In this document: in pieces, positions 44,433 through 53,589 of the stretch
How the letters are laid out: the number at the start of each line of letters is the position of its first letter
How positions within the stretch are numbered: position 1 is the first letter of the stretch
Assembly (NCBI RefSeq): GCF_027887165.1
Contig: NC_077235.1
Span: forward strand, 51,733,895 to 51,797,894
Length of the DNA stretch: 64,000 nt
Direction of reading: 5' to 3'
From: Monodelphis domestica
Lineage: Eukaryota > Chordata > Mammalia > Didelphimorphia > Didelphidae
The notes under the pieces: generated by a model
The model's database searches: none
Told to the model about the DNA's origin: nothing
What the model saw: the letters and a program-made list of their open reading frames with translations, nothing else
Program-made: the position numbers and the translations under genes

Positions 44433-45371
44433 GGGGTATATGGGGTGTTCAGGGAGGGGTAGTATCTCTGGTATGGAGGGCTTGTGTCCTCCTAGGGCAG
44501 CTCTCCAGCCTCTGACCCCTACCTGACATCCAGCTCTCACTTGTGGCTCCCAGTAGCTGCTAGCATGCGGCAGCGGCCACACCCCGGGCAACGGCTTCGA
44601 CAGGCCGGCTAAACATTGTGAAGTTAGCCATCCGGTCATCGTGGACCCCTGGTGAACCAGGGCTTTGCTCACCCAGCATGTGAAGACTGCTTCGGCAGAA
44701 CAGGAGGAAGAAACCAACAAGACGGTTCAACGGCTGAGATGGCGACGCAGTAAAGCACTGTGGAGTGCTTAGGGTGTGTTGGAGCACAAAAGACAACACG
44801 GCCATCCAATGCAGCTGAGGAAGTCTCCAGGTGTAACGACTTTTCGTACCACTGGACCCAGGCTTCTAACGCTGAGAGAATGGGACTGTCTCTGTGCATC
44901 GACTTTTCCACTTAAATCTTCATGCACAAGTGTCTTTGTGCACACTTGTCATCCGCATGGACCCACAGCGAATACCAAGACAGGTATTCTATGGTGAACT
45001 GTCAGCTGGACTCAGGAAACAAGGCCGACCAAACAAAAGATTCAAGGATCAGCTAAAGTCAAACTTGAAGTGGGCTGGCATTACACCAAAGCAACTAGAA
45101 CTCGCTGCCTCTGACAGAAGCAGCTGGCGAACCCACATTCACAATGCCGCCATCACCTTTGAAGATGAACGACGTCGACATCTTGCCACTGCACGTGAAC
45201 GCCGACACCAGGCCACAACCGCACCTCCCGTAACTACTGGCGTCCCATGCCCCATGTGCCATAAACTTTGCGCCTCAGTCTTTGGACTTCAAAGCCACAT
45301 GAGGGTACATCAATAGATGATAATGCACAAAGACAATTGTCATTCTCAGTCACCGAGAGACTACCACTAAC
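44433..45371 (+). mobile_element. RTE-like LINE, copy 2: internally deleted, 5' region joined to 3' end
   Basis: From about 44949 it matches copies 1 and 3 to the stop (45316) and through the 3' end ATGATAATGCACAAAGACAA ... GAGACTACCACTA. Upstream, 44433-44948 is a GC/CpG-rich block unlike its surroundings (CATGCGGCAGCGGCCACACC, CAACGGCTTCGACAGG) that looks like the family's 5'UTR. TATTGTGT-C/A-CCCT flanks the whole unit (44420-44432 and 45372-45384, one mismatch), which supports a single insertion event. No AG precedes the junction in the full-length sequence, so it was more likely an RT jump or a deletion than splicing. Confidence 0.65.
44949..45316 (+). pseudogene. RTE-like LINE protein, C-terminal 120 residues
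   Basis: VIRMDPQRIPRQVFYGELSA, GRPNKRFKDQLK, DRSSWRTH and an intact finger CPMCHKLCASVFGLQSHMRVH. The ATG at 44894 belongs to the 5' block, not to the original ORF. No reverse transcriptase core. Confidence 0.85.
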
Positions 45372-45404
45372 TATTGTGTACCCTAGCCATACCAAAATTT
45401 GATA

Positions 45405-45590
45405 CAAATTGTATCAAAGGATCTTGGATTAAGGTCTAGAAAGAACCTTAGAGGTCACTGAATCCAGTTCAACCACTTTACATATGAGGAAACAGCCTCA
45501 GAAAGTTACTTATCCAGGATCATACATCTAGTAAGTGCCTGAGGTAGTATATGAATCCAGATCTTCTTAAGTCTATTATATCTTCCTTAA
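45405..45590 (-). repeat. MIR-type SINE, reverse orientation
   Basis: TAGAAAGAACCTTAGAGGTCAC ... CATATGAGGAAACAGCC ... CATACATCTAGTAAGTGCCTGAGG. Confidence 0.65.
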
Positions 45591-45632
45591 CCTGTTGAAT
45601 AAATGGATAAGCAACTAAGGTTCAGTGGTCAT

Positions 45633-45638
45633 TTTATT
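45633..45638 (-). terminator. Candidate poly(A) signal of the olfactory receptor gene
   Basis: AATAAA on the minus strand (AAAATAAAAT context), 50 nt past the stop codon. It gives a very short 3'UTR if used. Confidence 0.45.
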
Positions 45639-45687
45639 TTCTCTCTATACTCACCAAGACTATTGGAGAAGTTTAAGGATTTTTCTT

Positions 45688-46629
45688 TCAAGATTTTTCT
45701 TTTCCTCCAATCAATTTCCTGAGGGCACCTTTCACATCCTTATTCCTTAGGGTATAAATGAGAGGGTTCAACATGGGGGTAACTGCTCCATAAAGTATTG
45801 AGATGACTTTGTCCTGGTCCTGAGACTCTTTAGATTGGGGCTTCAAGTACATATAGATGGCTGTCCCATAAAATATGGTCACTACTGTCAAGTGGGAACC
45901 ACAGGTAGAGAAAGCTTTGAGCCTGGCCTCTGTGGAGCGAATCCTGAGCACAGCTGCCACAATGCGGATGTAGGAGATGAGGATAAAGGTGAAGGGTAGG
46001 GGCAGTGTAAAAGTACTAATGACCAGACCCAGGATCAGGCTCATGGGGGTGTCTGAGCATACAAGCTTTAACAAGGCTTGGATCTCACAGGTGAAATGGT
46101 TAATGACATTGTGCCCACAGTATTGAGCTGGAATAGCAACAATTGGCATTACAGATAAGAGGAAGGCACCAGCCCAGGTACCCACTGCCATCTGCAAGCA
46201 GACCTGGTTGCTCATGATGACAGTGTAGCGCAGAGGGTTGGAGATGGCAACAAACCGATCATAGGCCATGATGGCAAGGAGGAGACACTCAGTCATCCCC
46301 AGGAACAGGGAAATGGTCATCTGGGCATAGCAGCTGGTGTAGGAGATGGTGGGGAAGTCCTTGAAACACTGGGCCAACACATAAGGCTCCCAGCTGGTGG
46401 TATAGCAGATGTCAAGGAAGGACAGGTTGCTGAGGAAAAAGTACATGGGGGTGTGCAGCTGAGTGTCCCTTTGGATCACAGTGATGATGAGGCTGTTCCC
46501 CCAAACTGTGAAGAGGTAGAAACACAGCAACCCAGTGAAGAAGGCAACTTGCACATGGGGCTTCTGGGAAAAACCCACCAGGATGAATTCAGTGACCTCA
46601 GAGTAGTTAGTTCTCTGTAGCCCATCCAT
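45688..46629 (-). CDS. Olfactory receptor, family 13-like (intact)
   Basis: A 313-residue class A GPCR for odorants, at the ciliary membrane of olfactory sensory neurons, signalling through Golf by family knowledge. The frame is unbroken and of normal length. Seen: N-glycosylation site NYS at 8-10; PMYFFLSNLSFLD at 61-73 (IC1/TM2); Cys100 at TM3 with Cys171/181/191 in EC2; MAYDRFVAISNPLRY at 121-135 (usual DRY is DRF here); SY at 219-220 in TM5; KAFSTCGSHLTVV at 238-250 (TM6); PMLNPLIYTLRNKDVK at 285-300 (TM7). NVINHF-CEI, SYIRI, and KxQSKxSxDQDK near 263-274 recall human family 13 receptors such as OR13H1, from memory. Start chosen at 46629: 13 nt after a splice acceptor, with the usual N-terminal length. 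No second receptor was found in the window. Confidence 0.95.
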   Translation of the reverse strand: MDGLQRTNYSEVTEFILVGFSQKPHVQVAFFTGLLCFYLFTVWGNSLIITVIQRDTQLHTPMYFFLSNLSFLDICYTTSWEPYVLAQCFKDFPTISYTSCYAQMTISLFLGMTECLLLAIMAYDRFVAISNPLRYTVIMSNQVCLQMAVGTWAGAFLLSVMPIVAIPAQYCGHNVINHFTCEIQALLKLVCSDTPMSLILGLVISTFTLPLPFTFILISYIRIVAAVLRIRSTEARLKAFSTCGSHLTVVTIFYGTAIYMYLKPQSKESQDQDKVISILYGAVTPMLNPLIYTLRNKDVKGALRKLIGGKEKS

Positions 46630-46662
46630 TGGGCCCCCTCAGCTGCAAGGAAAAGAGACAAA
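46630..46662 (-). promoter_or_regulatory. Splice acceptor upstream of the olfactory receptor ATG
   Basis: On the minus strand TCTCTTTTCCTTGCAG precedes CTGAGGGGGCCCA and the ATG. The pyrimidine tract plus CAG (intron end 46643) is a strong 3' splice site and fits the usual receptor gene plan, a non-coding 5' exon spliced just before a single coding exon. Confidence 0.65.
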
Positions 46663-47274
46663 ACAGAGCATCTTCTCCATGGGAGTCAGGGGACAGGAAG
46701 AACTTTTCAGCGACTTCTGGAATGAACATTCTCAGCTTTAAGTCAGAACTATGCTGGGTTCTTGCCAGAGGGTCAGGCTCTCTCTGCACATGTTGATGGA
46801 AGATGGAAAAACGGTCTGGGAATTTGGAAAATTATTTTCCTGTGAGTAAAGTTTTTTCCCTTTTTGATCTAAACCTATGCTTTCATCAGTGTGGGGAACT
46901 TGGAGTGTGGAAATTCTCTCCAGCAATACAGATTGGCAACTTAGTCCTAACTTATTTAGAGAGTTACTGGGGGGCATTGAATGGTTAAGTATCTTGCTCA
47001 TCATCAAATAGTTACATGGTCACTCTACAGCTCACTATTCACTATGACATGCTGCCTCTCAGAAAAGGTTAACAAAAGATCATTTTATTCTGGAGAGAAG
47101 GAAAGTGGCCACATTTACATGATGTCAATAATTTCTGGTCGATTTCATAAAAGATTCAGTGAAAGAGGTTGATTGTTGCTATAAAGAGCAAATAGCCAGA
47201 TGATTGACCAAGCCTTTAATTGAATTGGGTGATGCTCTTGGCACCCAGCCTGTGTATGCGATGCTTCTCCCTGT

Positions 47275-47460
47275 GAAAATTAAATTCATAGAATATCATA
47301 GTTGGAAAGGAATTCAGAGCTCATTTAATCTAATTCATACCTGGACAAGAAGTTCCTCTTATAACATTCCCACTAAGTGGTCATCCAGGCTTTGCTTGAA
47401 GACCGACAATGAGAGGGACCTCCCTAGGCAAGCCCATTCCTCTTTGGGACAGTTCTAATT
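47275..47460 (-). mobile_element. CR1/L3-like LINE 3' fragment
   Basis: AGAATATCATAGTTGGAAAGG, GTGGTCATCCAGGCTTTGCTTG AAGACC, CCATTCCTCTTTGGGACAG TTCTAATTGTTAG. Confidence 0.75.
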
Positions 47461-47854
47461 GTTAGAAACTGTCCGAAACTAAACTCAAGCAACCAGTTAT
47501 GGTGCCAAATGAATGGTTTGGATTAACTTTTCACTTTTCAAGCAGCTGATCATATTTCACTTAGACATAACTTAAGAGAGGAAATTAGGTTGTGTCTGCA
47601 TTGCTTTAAAAAAAACAAGCCTCAGTCAATGAACAAAAGAGGCAAGTTTAAACTGTTTAACATTGATTTGGTGAAATTTTGCTCTTTACCTAGTTTTTTA
47701 GAATCAATTCTACAAGTGTCTTCAATCTACAGAGGGCTGTGTGGGAAGGATCTTCTTTCCCCATATATGACCAGACATAAGCTGAAAGAAAAAGCAGGAG
47801 AATTTAGTTTAACATAAAAGTTATGGCATTGCTAAAATACAAGAGCAAAGAATC

Positions 47855-48370
47855 ATAGATTCATGAAATATCAATGCTGGAAGCAACATAGAATGTTTGA
47901 TCATAGGGATAGGGATTAGACCTATGATTCCAATGGTATAGGGAACTATCTGGTGAGGAAATACTCTCCCCAGTGCAGGTCAACATCTCTTCAAATTCAA
48001 GTCTTAGTGAATTGTTTAGAACATTGATATATTGAGTGACTTGTCCACAGTCACACATTGGGTATGAGTCAGAAGTGAAACTTGAACCTAGATTTTCTTG
48101 GTTCTGAGGCCAGCTCCCTGTCCACTGTGCCCCCCTGCCTTTCATTGTTAGGACTTAAATAGAATATTTGTATTAGGAGGGGCCTTAGGACTGAGGATGG
48201 CCGAGCTGAGAGAGACCTAGGAGATAATCTAGTCAAATATATTCATTTGACAGAGAAAGAAACTGAGCTCCAGAGAAGGGAAGTAACTTATTCAAGGTCA
48301 TACAGCTAACTCATGGCAGAGGTGGGAATAGAACCAGAGAGTGTTTTTTTCCACTAAACTCTTCTGTCTC
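47855..48370 (-). repeat. MIR-type SINE fragments, reverse orientation
   Basis: 47855-48145 (GATATTGAGTGACTTGTCCAC AGTCACACATTGG ... CTGTCCACTGTGCC) and 48185-48370 (GAGAGACCTAGGAGATAATC ... AAGAAACTGAGCTCCAGAG). Confidence 0.6.
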
Positions 48371-48469
48371 TTGCCTGGAGTTAAATTTGAATAAAAGCTA
48401 AATAAAGAAACAGCTTTATATTTCTTTGACAAAATGTGCTCCATCAAGAAAGACACACAAATAAGTGAA

Positions 48470-48525
48470 AATTACTCACCGTGGTGAAGAGGCAGGAGGA
48501 CGTCAGCAGAGATATGTACTTCTTC
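48470..48525 (-). promoter_or_regulatory. Candidate non-coding first exon and splice donor for the olfactory receptor
   Basis: The minus strand reads GCTGACGTCCTCCTGCCTCT TCACCACG then GTGAGTAATT: a near-consensus donor (exon end 48480). TGACGTCC resembles a CRE, and TATAATAG-type AT-rich sequence lies just upstream (48520-48535 on plus: TTCTATAATAGAG). It is unique sequence between repeats. The link to the receptor is inferred from orientation, phase-free non-coding status and distance. Confidence 0.3.
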
Positions 48526-48564
48526 TATAATAGAGAAATATTTCGATCAGTTATGGCAGCATGA

Positions 48565-48740
48565 TAGAAAATTTTGTGAAGTTGGAGTTACAGAACCTAT
48601 TTGAATCCCAGATCTGTCACTTATTATCTGTGTGACCTTGGACAAATAATGAAATTTCTCTCAGCCTTGGTTTCCTAACCTATAAAATGAGAGTCATTGA
48701 GATCCCTTGCTCTGGCTCTCTGATCCTGTGATCACTCCCT
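48565..48740 (+). repeat. MIR SINE
   Basis: GAAGTTGGAGTTACAGAACC ... TCTGTGTGACCTTGGACAAAT ... CTCTGGCTCTCTGATCCTG. Confidence 0.65.
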
Positions 48741-50070
48741 CTGCACTTTCAGGTTGCAAATGTCTCACACAAACTGTTCTGGAGGTCAAGGGTCCTATCT
48801 AATTCTGGAAAAACCTGAGGACTTGACTGGTAGTTTATATATACTGACCTGTGCTTATTTGAATGTTCTAATTGACTCATGAGTGATAGAATGGTAACTT
48901 CAGGACACCATACACTGCTGGCGTCTGGAAGTCACTCCTGGAGAGGGAATGGCTAGGACAGTCACAATACCCAGATCCTATTCATTCATGGTACGTATTC
49001 TTCTCCACCTGGGCAGGCATTCTAATGAGCCACAGAATAGTAGGCCTGGAAGGAACTATGGAGAAAGCATTGCATCTAATTTCATATTTTAGACACAAGG
49101 AGATTGAGGTTCAGACAAGTGAAGAGACTTTCCCACTGTCCCACAGCTTCTAAGAAGTGACACCCAGGTCTTCTGACTCAGAGGCCAGTGTTCCTTCACT
49201 AAACCATGTTTTCTCACCTTAATAGACCTGCTTTCAGTGCTTGGGGTCCTGCTATCTGGCTACCAGAGGCAGAAGATAACCTCAAGTATGGGATTTTCAT
49301 TTGTATTTTATGATGAGGTGGTAGGAAGCTTGGTGACTGCTAGAATTGGGGTAATCTCTTGTCAGACCCCAGCTTCTATTTGCCTAAAAAAGTACCCTGC
49401 GGCTCCCAGGAGAAGGTTGGGCTGTCTGGAACAGGTCTGGGGCTTCCTAACTTCAACCTTGGAGAAATGTTGCCACTTCTGGGACTTCAGAGACTATGTC
49501 CCTGCTTTGCAATTAAAAAGGTACCTAAAACAAAGGGGGAGAAAGACTGTAGAGGAGGAAGGGGGGTGGAGTGGGGAGAGACACTCACTAGAGTAAGCTC
49601 ATTAAAAGTTTCAGGCATTTCCCCCAAACTTCATAATGAGAGCTTTAGAGCCAGTTCCCACTAGCACTAATTCTGCTCAGGAAATGTGAGACACTTTCTT
49701 ATGCCTGTAAGAGGTGTGGGGAGAATGGGATATTTCCATGGTCTGCTCCTCTGGGCTCTCTTGGGTGGCAAGATCATGCTGTATAGAGCTTGGCTGAAGA
49801 AAATGGGTATGTTTAGCATGGAGAAGTGGGGACTCAGGGGGCCATGAGAGCTGCCTGTAATTATTTGAAGGCTTGTCATTTGGAAGAGGGATTAGGGAGA
49901 TTGAGGAGGAGAATGAAGACGGAGGAAGGGAAGAAGCTTTTATATAGCTACCACTGTGTGCCAAGTGCTGTGCTAAGCCTGTTAAGCAGACCAAGTTTGT
50001 TCTTCATCCCACAGGGAAGACCATTTGGTAGAAGTTGCAGAAAGGCAAAATGAGAGTTGATGTCAGAAAA
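48741..50070. other. Mostly unassigned, MIR pieces inside
   Basis: 49020-49210 is a reverse MIR-type unit (GGCCTGGAAGGAACTATGGAG ... GTCCCACAGCTTC). 49925-49990 looks like a MIR or L2 end (TGTGTGCCAAGTGCTGTGC). A 119-codon frame (49237-49596) has no motif. No promoter signal. Confidence 0.4.
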
Positions 50071-50074
50071 AAAC

Positions 50075-50172
50075 AGTAGTATTTAGGGCATACTTAAAGG
50101 CTTACAAAACACTTTATAAATACTGCATTATTTTATTTATGCTCACAACATCCCTGAGAGGTCAGCACTATT
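50075..50172 (-). repeat. MIR SINE, left part, target of RTE-like copy 3
   Basis: AAGGCTTACAAAACACTTTAT ... CTCACAACATCCCTGAGAGG TCAGCACTATT. The MIR continues after the insertion at 51353. Confidence 0.75.
50131..50172 (+). repeat. Target-site duplication, left copy (42 bp)
   Basis: TTTTATTTATGCTCACAACA ... GTCAGCACTATT, identical to 51311-51352. Confidence 0.95.
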
Positions 50173-51197
50173 ACCGACTGGATGGCTCACTATTCGACCT
50201 TCGCCGCCTGACTGCAAAAACAAAGACAACAGAGAGACTCATCCTGGAAGCTCTCTTTGCAGATGACTGTGCTCTCATGGCCCACCAAGAAACTCATCTC
50301 CAAACCATTGTGGACTGGTTCTCTACCGCAACAAAACTGTTTGGCCTGACTATCAGCCTCAGCAAAACAGAGGTGCTGTTCCAACCTGCACCAGGGAGGC
50401 CAACGAACCAGCCATGCATTACAATCTACGGCTCTCAGCTTTCTATCGTCAGCACTTTCAAGTACCTGGGCAGCACCATCGCCAACGACGGGTCCCTAGA
50501 CCACGAGATCAATGCCAGGATCCAAAGGGCCAGCCAGGCACTCGGGCAGCTGTGCTCCAAAGTCCTCCAACACAGCGGTGTAAGCACTGCGACGAAGCTC
50601 AAAGTGTATAATGCAGTGGTCCTCAGCTCGCTCCTGTACGGTTGTGAGACATGGACACTGTACCGGAAGCACATGAAACAGCTGGAGCAATTCCACCAAC
50701 GCTCTCTCCGGTCAATCATGGGGATCCGATGGCAGGACCGAATCACCAATCAGGAAGTCCTCGACAAAACCAACTCCACCAGCATAGAAGTCCTGGTCCT
50801 CCAAACCCAGCTACGATGGTCTGGACACGTCATCCGCATGGACCCACAGCGAATACCAAGACAGGTATTCTATGGTGAACTGTCAGCTGGACTCAGGAAA
50901 CAAGGCCGACCAAAGAAAAGATTCAAGGATCAGCTAAAGTCCAACTTGAAGTGGGCTGGCATTACACCAAAGCAACTAGAACTCGCTGCCTCTGACAGAA
51001 GCAGCTGGCGAACCCACATTAACCATGCCGCCACCACCTTTGAAGATGAACAACGTCGACGTCTTGCCGCTGCATGTGAACACCGACACCAGGCCACAAC
51101 CGCACCTCCCGTAACAACTGGCGTCCCATGCCCCATGTGCCACACACTGTGCGCCTCAGCCTTTGGACTCCAAAGCCACACGAGGGTACATCAATAG
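50139..51197 (+). CDS. RTE-like LINE reverse transcriptase C-terminal half, open frame fused to target MIR
   Basis: 352 codons. The first 11 or so (to about 50172) come from the MIR target duplication, then element sequence starts at RLDGSLFDL. FADD motif at 50256-50267, LTISLSKTEVL, FKYLGST, LLYGCETWTLY, WSGHVIRMD, GRPKKRFKDQLK, DRSSWRTH, and an intact C-terminal finger CPMCHTLCASAFGLQSHTRVH (C-x2-C-x12-H-x3-H). Unlike copy 1 it has no stop. The fingers and first palm motifs (A, B) and the endonuclease are absent, so no activity is expected. Confidence 0.85.
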   Translation: MLTTSLRGQHYYRLDGSLFDLRRLTAKTKTTERLILEALFADDCALMAHQETHLQTIVDWFSTATKLFGLTISLSKTEVLFQPAPGRPTNQPCITIYGSQLSIVSTFKYLGSTIANDGSLDHEINARIQRASQALGQLCSKVLQHSGVSTATKLKVYNAVVLSSLLYGCETWTLYRKHMKQLEQFHQRSLRSIMGIRWQDRITNQEVLDKTNSTSIEVLVLQTQLRWSGHVIRMDPQRIPRQVFYGELSAGLRKQGRPKKRFKDQLKSNLKWAGITPKQLELAASDRSSWRTHINHAATTFEDEQRRRLAAACEHRHQATTAPPVTTGVPCPMCHTLCASAFGLQSHTRVHQ

Positions 51198-51248
51198 ATG
51201 ATAATGCACAAAGACAATTGTCATTCTCGATCACCGAGAGACTACCAC

Positions 51249-51284
<36 letters not shown>

Positions 51285-51310
51285 CATATATATATACATA
51301 CATATATATA
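50173..51310 (+). mobile_element. 5'-truncated RTE-like LINE, copy 3
   Basis: 1138 bp between exact 42-bp direct repeats, inserted in a MIR. The 5' truncation falls within the RT palm. The 3' end is ATGATAATGCACAAAGACAA ... GAGACTACCACTA followed by a 60-bp (TA)n/(TATACA)n tract where a poly(A) would be in an L1. The youngest-looking copy: open frame, identical duplications. Confidence 0.9.
51249..51310. repeat. (TA)n/(TACATA)n tail of the RTE-like element
   Basis: An alternating TA tract with interspersed GTA/ACA, directly following CCACTA. Probably grown from the element's terminal CTA/TA repeat. Confidence 0.92.
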
Positions 51311-51352
51311 TTTTATTTATGCTCACAACATCCCTGAGAGGTCAGCACTATT
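51311..51352 (+). repeat. Target-site duplication, right copy (42 bp)
   Basis: Identical to 50131-50172; the MIR resumes seamlessly afterwards. Confidence 0.95.
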
Positions 51353-51800
51353 GTTATTCTCATTTGTAAAATTAAGAAACTGAGGCAAATAGGTTCAGTG
51401 ACTTGCCCATGGTCACATAGCTAGCAAGTATCTCAGGTCAAATCTGAACTTAGATCTTCCTGACTCAAGGACCTGCCCTCTATTCAGTGCAACTGAATTC
51501 ACCTAACTAACTGCCTAATGAACTTCCTAATGATGAAAGCTGTCTGACAATCCACTGGGCTGTTGTAGAAGTAATAATGACTAGCATTTGTTTAGTGCTT
51601 TAGCTTTGCAAAGTGCTTTGCATGTATTATCTTACTAGATACTCCTAATAACCCTGGGAGATAGGTACTATTAATCCCATTTTCAAGGTGAGGAAATTGA
51701 GGCTGAGGAAGGTGAAGTGACTTGCCTGGGGCCTGAATAAGTATCTGAGGATGGATTTGAACTTGAGTCTTCTTGACTTCAAATCCAGTGCTCTATTCAC
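51353..51800 (-). repeat. MIR SINE remainder, then a second MIR
   Basis: 51353-51500 (CATTTGTAAAATTAAGAAAC TGAGGC ... CACATAGCTAGCAAGTATC) and 51570-51800 (GACTAGCATTTGTTTAGTGC ... CCCATTTTCAAGGTGAGG). Confidence 0.75.
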
Positions 51801-52095
51801 TTGATCACCTGGATTCTCCATTACTGGATGAAGGTCTTTAGACAGAGGCAAAGGATGCCATTTGGGCCTTCCTATGCAGATATGTGATGAACTGTGAGAT
51901 CCCCTGCAGCTCTGAGATTCTATGATTCTTTTACCCCTGCAGAAGCCAGGAAACTGCGGACTCTCTGATAACCCCCAGTCAGTCCAGAAGATGTGGCTGT
52001 ATTCTTTGATCTAGGATACTGAAAAGTTCCTGCCCAAGTGAGGTGGATACTCCAGGAGGGGCCAGTGTCTCTGGCAGCAGCCTGGCATAAACTTG

Positions 52096-52293
52096 CAGGG
52101 ATTCTTAATTTTTTGTGTGCCATGGACCCTTTGGACAGTCTGATGAAGCTACAGACCCTTTCTCAGAACAATATTTTTAAATGCATAATAAGAAATACAC
52201 AGGATTACAAATGAGACCAAATTATATTGAAATATAGTGAGAAAAACATTTTTAAAATACAAATCCACGGACCTTAGGTTAACAATCTCTTGG
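52096..52293. mobile_element. Non-autonomous DNA transposon (hAT-like MITE)
   Basis: Begins CAGGGATTCTTAATTTTTTG and ends CTTAGGTTAACAATCTCTTG (imperfect inverted termini). Internal GCCATGGACCCTTTGGACAG and AGACCCTTTCTCAGAACAAT. Inverse-orientation relative at 15302-15530. I saw no convincing 8-bp target duplication. Confidence 0.55.
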
Positions 52294-52294
52294 A

Positions 52295-52715
52295 TATAAA
52301 GCTCACTGAACTTAGAATCAGATACCTGGGTTCAGATTCTGGCTGCAACATTTTCTGTACAACCTTAGGCAAGACACTTTCTGTCTCTGAGTCTTGATTT
52401 CTGTAAAATCTATAAAATAGGTTTAATAAGGGGCAGTTAGGTAGCATAATAGATAGAGTTGGGAGCCTGGAGTTGGGAAGAACTAGATTCAAATCTGGCC
52501 TCAGATACTTCCAAGTTATGTGACCCTGGGCAAGTCACAACCCTGTTTGCCTAACCTTTGCTTGTCCTTCTGTCTTAGAATTGTTACTAAGACAGAAGAG
52601 TATGGGTTTAAAGACAAAAAACAAAAGGGTTAATAATATCTTTCTACATATCTTAATTGTGAAAGAAGTGCTTGGTAAATGGCTGAGTGCTATAGAAATT
52701 TCAGTTAATAATAGC
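52295..52715 (+). repeat. MIR SINE split by a younger SINE
   Basis: 52295-52428 (AACTTAGAATCAGATACCTGG ... AATCTATAAAATAGG) resumes at about 52628 (GGGTTAATAATATC ... GTGCTATAGAAATTTCAG). The SINE is flanked by AGGTTTAATAA / AGGGTTAATAA. Confidence 0.7.
52429..52627 (+). repeat. Marsupial tRNA-derived CORE-SINE
   Basis: GGGGCAGTTAGGTAGCATAA ... ATGTGACCCTGGGCAAGTCAC ... AAGACAGAAGAGTATGGG. Confidence 0.88.
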
Positions 52716-53040
52716 AATTAAAACAAAGCTAGAACCCCTGAAAACAAGGCCAACCAGATGGGCCTCAGGTTAGAGGAAGGGAGGCCACAGGTAACAAAAT
52801 GCCTTTGACAGGAAAGCAGTTGGCCCACTCACTGAGCTATCTAGAATATCTGGCCTGTGCCCAGACCCTTCCTGATTTCTCATTCTTGGGTCACTGATTC
52901 CAAACATGATTTTGGCAACTGATCACAGGAAAGAAAATGCCTTGTTGAAAAAAAGACTAGTGTTGGCTAATGTTCTTCCTCTTCTGAAAATGAAATTATA
53001 AATGTCATTGGTTAATGATGCAGCTCCTAATAGCTTAGCT
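52716..53040. other. Unassigned intergenic stretch
   Basis: No signal. Confidence 0.4.
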
Positions 53041-53044
53041 TTAA

Positions 53045-53470
53045 TGAATAAATGAATGAAAAGTCATTTATTAAGCCCTTAAGATTGCCATACTCTGTGC
53101 TAACTTCTGGGGATACAGAGGCAGTACCTGCCCTCAAAGAGCTTCCATTAATAGTGGAAGACAACATATAAGGGGGTGGTGCCCAAGAAGCATTTTGGTT
53201 TTGGAGACCCAGAGATGGTGGGATCATGCATAGGGCACTCAACCAATTGACATACTCTTTTCAGAAGCTATGATAGTATTGATTTGGTTATTGGGTCCAG
53301 AGTAAGAGGTGAAAAGGAGATAGGTGTATTGAGTGGGACAGCAGGAAAGATGGGAAGATGGCCCTGGAGGGACTGTTGGATAACTGAATGGGATGTGAAG
53401 TGAAACATGGTCTTAGGGCTGGCTACATAGAGAGAGCTAAGTAAGTTTGAATTTACTTGGTCCCTAAATA
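53045..53470 (-). mobile_element. L2 LINE 3' end, antisense
   Basis: AAAAGTCATTTATTAAGCCC ... ACTCTGTGCTAACTTCTGGGG ATACAGAGGC ... CTGCCCTCAAAGAGCTTCC. Confidence 0.65.
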
Positions 53471-53589
53471 AAGGGATAAATTGGAGAGCTCAGAGGAAGA
53501 TCACAGATCTAGAAATTGTAGGGACTTTGGAGATCATCTAGTCCATCTTTTCCTAAAGTATTGATTAATTAATTTTCAATATAACAGAT

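Larger units (their letters stand above)
46643..48479 (-). other. Putative intron of the olfactory receptor gene
   Basis: Bounded by the GTGAGT donor at 48479 and the acceptor at 46643 (1837 bp). It contains a CR1-like relic (47275-47460) and MIR-type pieces (47855-48370). No coding signal within; several 60-90 codon frames have no motif. Confidence 0.35.

Noticed and set aside
44540..44950. CpG-rich block as a host CpG-island promoter
   Set aside because: It belongs to the mobile unit bounded at 44420-44432 and 45372-45384.
44949..44950. Splicing as the cause of the copy 2 junction
   Set aside because: The base pair before the joined 3' segment in the full-length copies is AC, not AG.
49237..49596. 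119-codon frame as a small gene
   Set aside because: No motif, no exon-like boundaries and a second overlapping frame of similar length; consistent with chance.
52096..52293. 8-bp target duplication for the hAT-like element
   Set aside because: Flanks do not match; either decayed or the ends are slightly misplaced.
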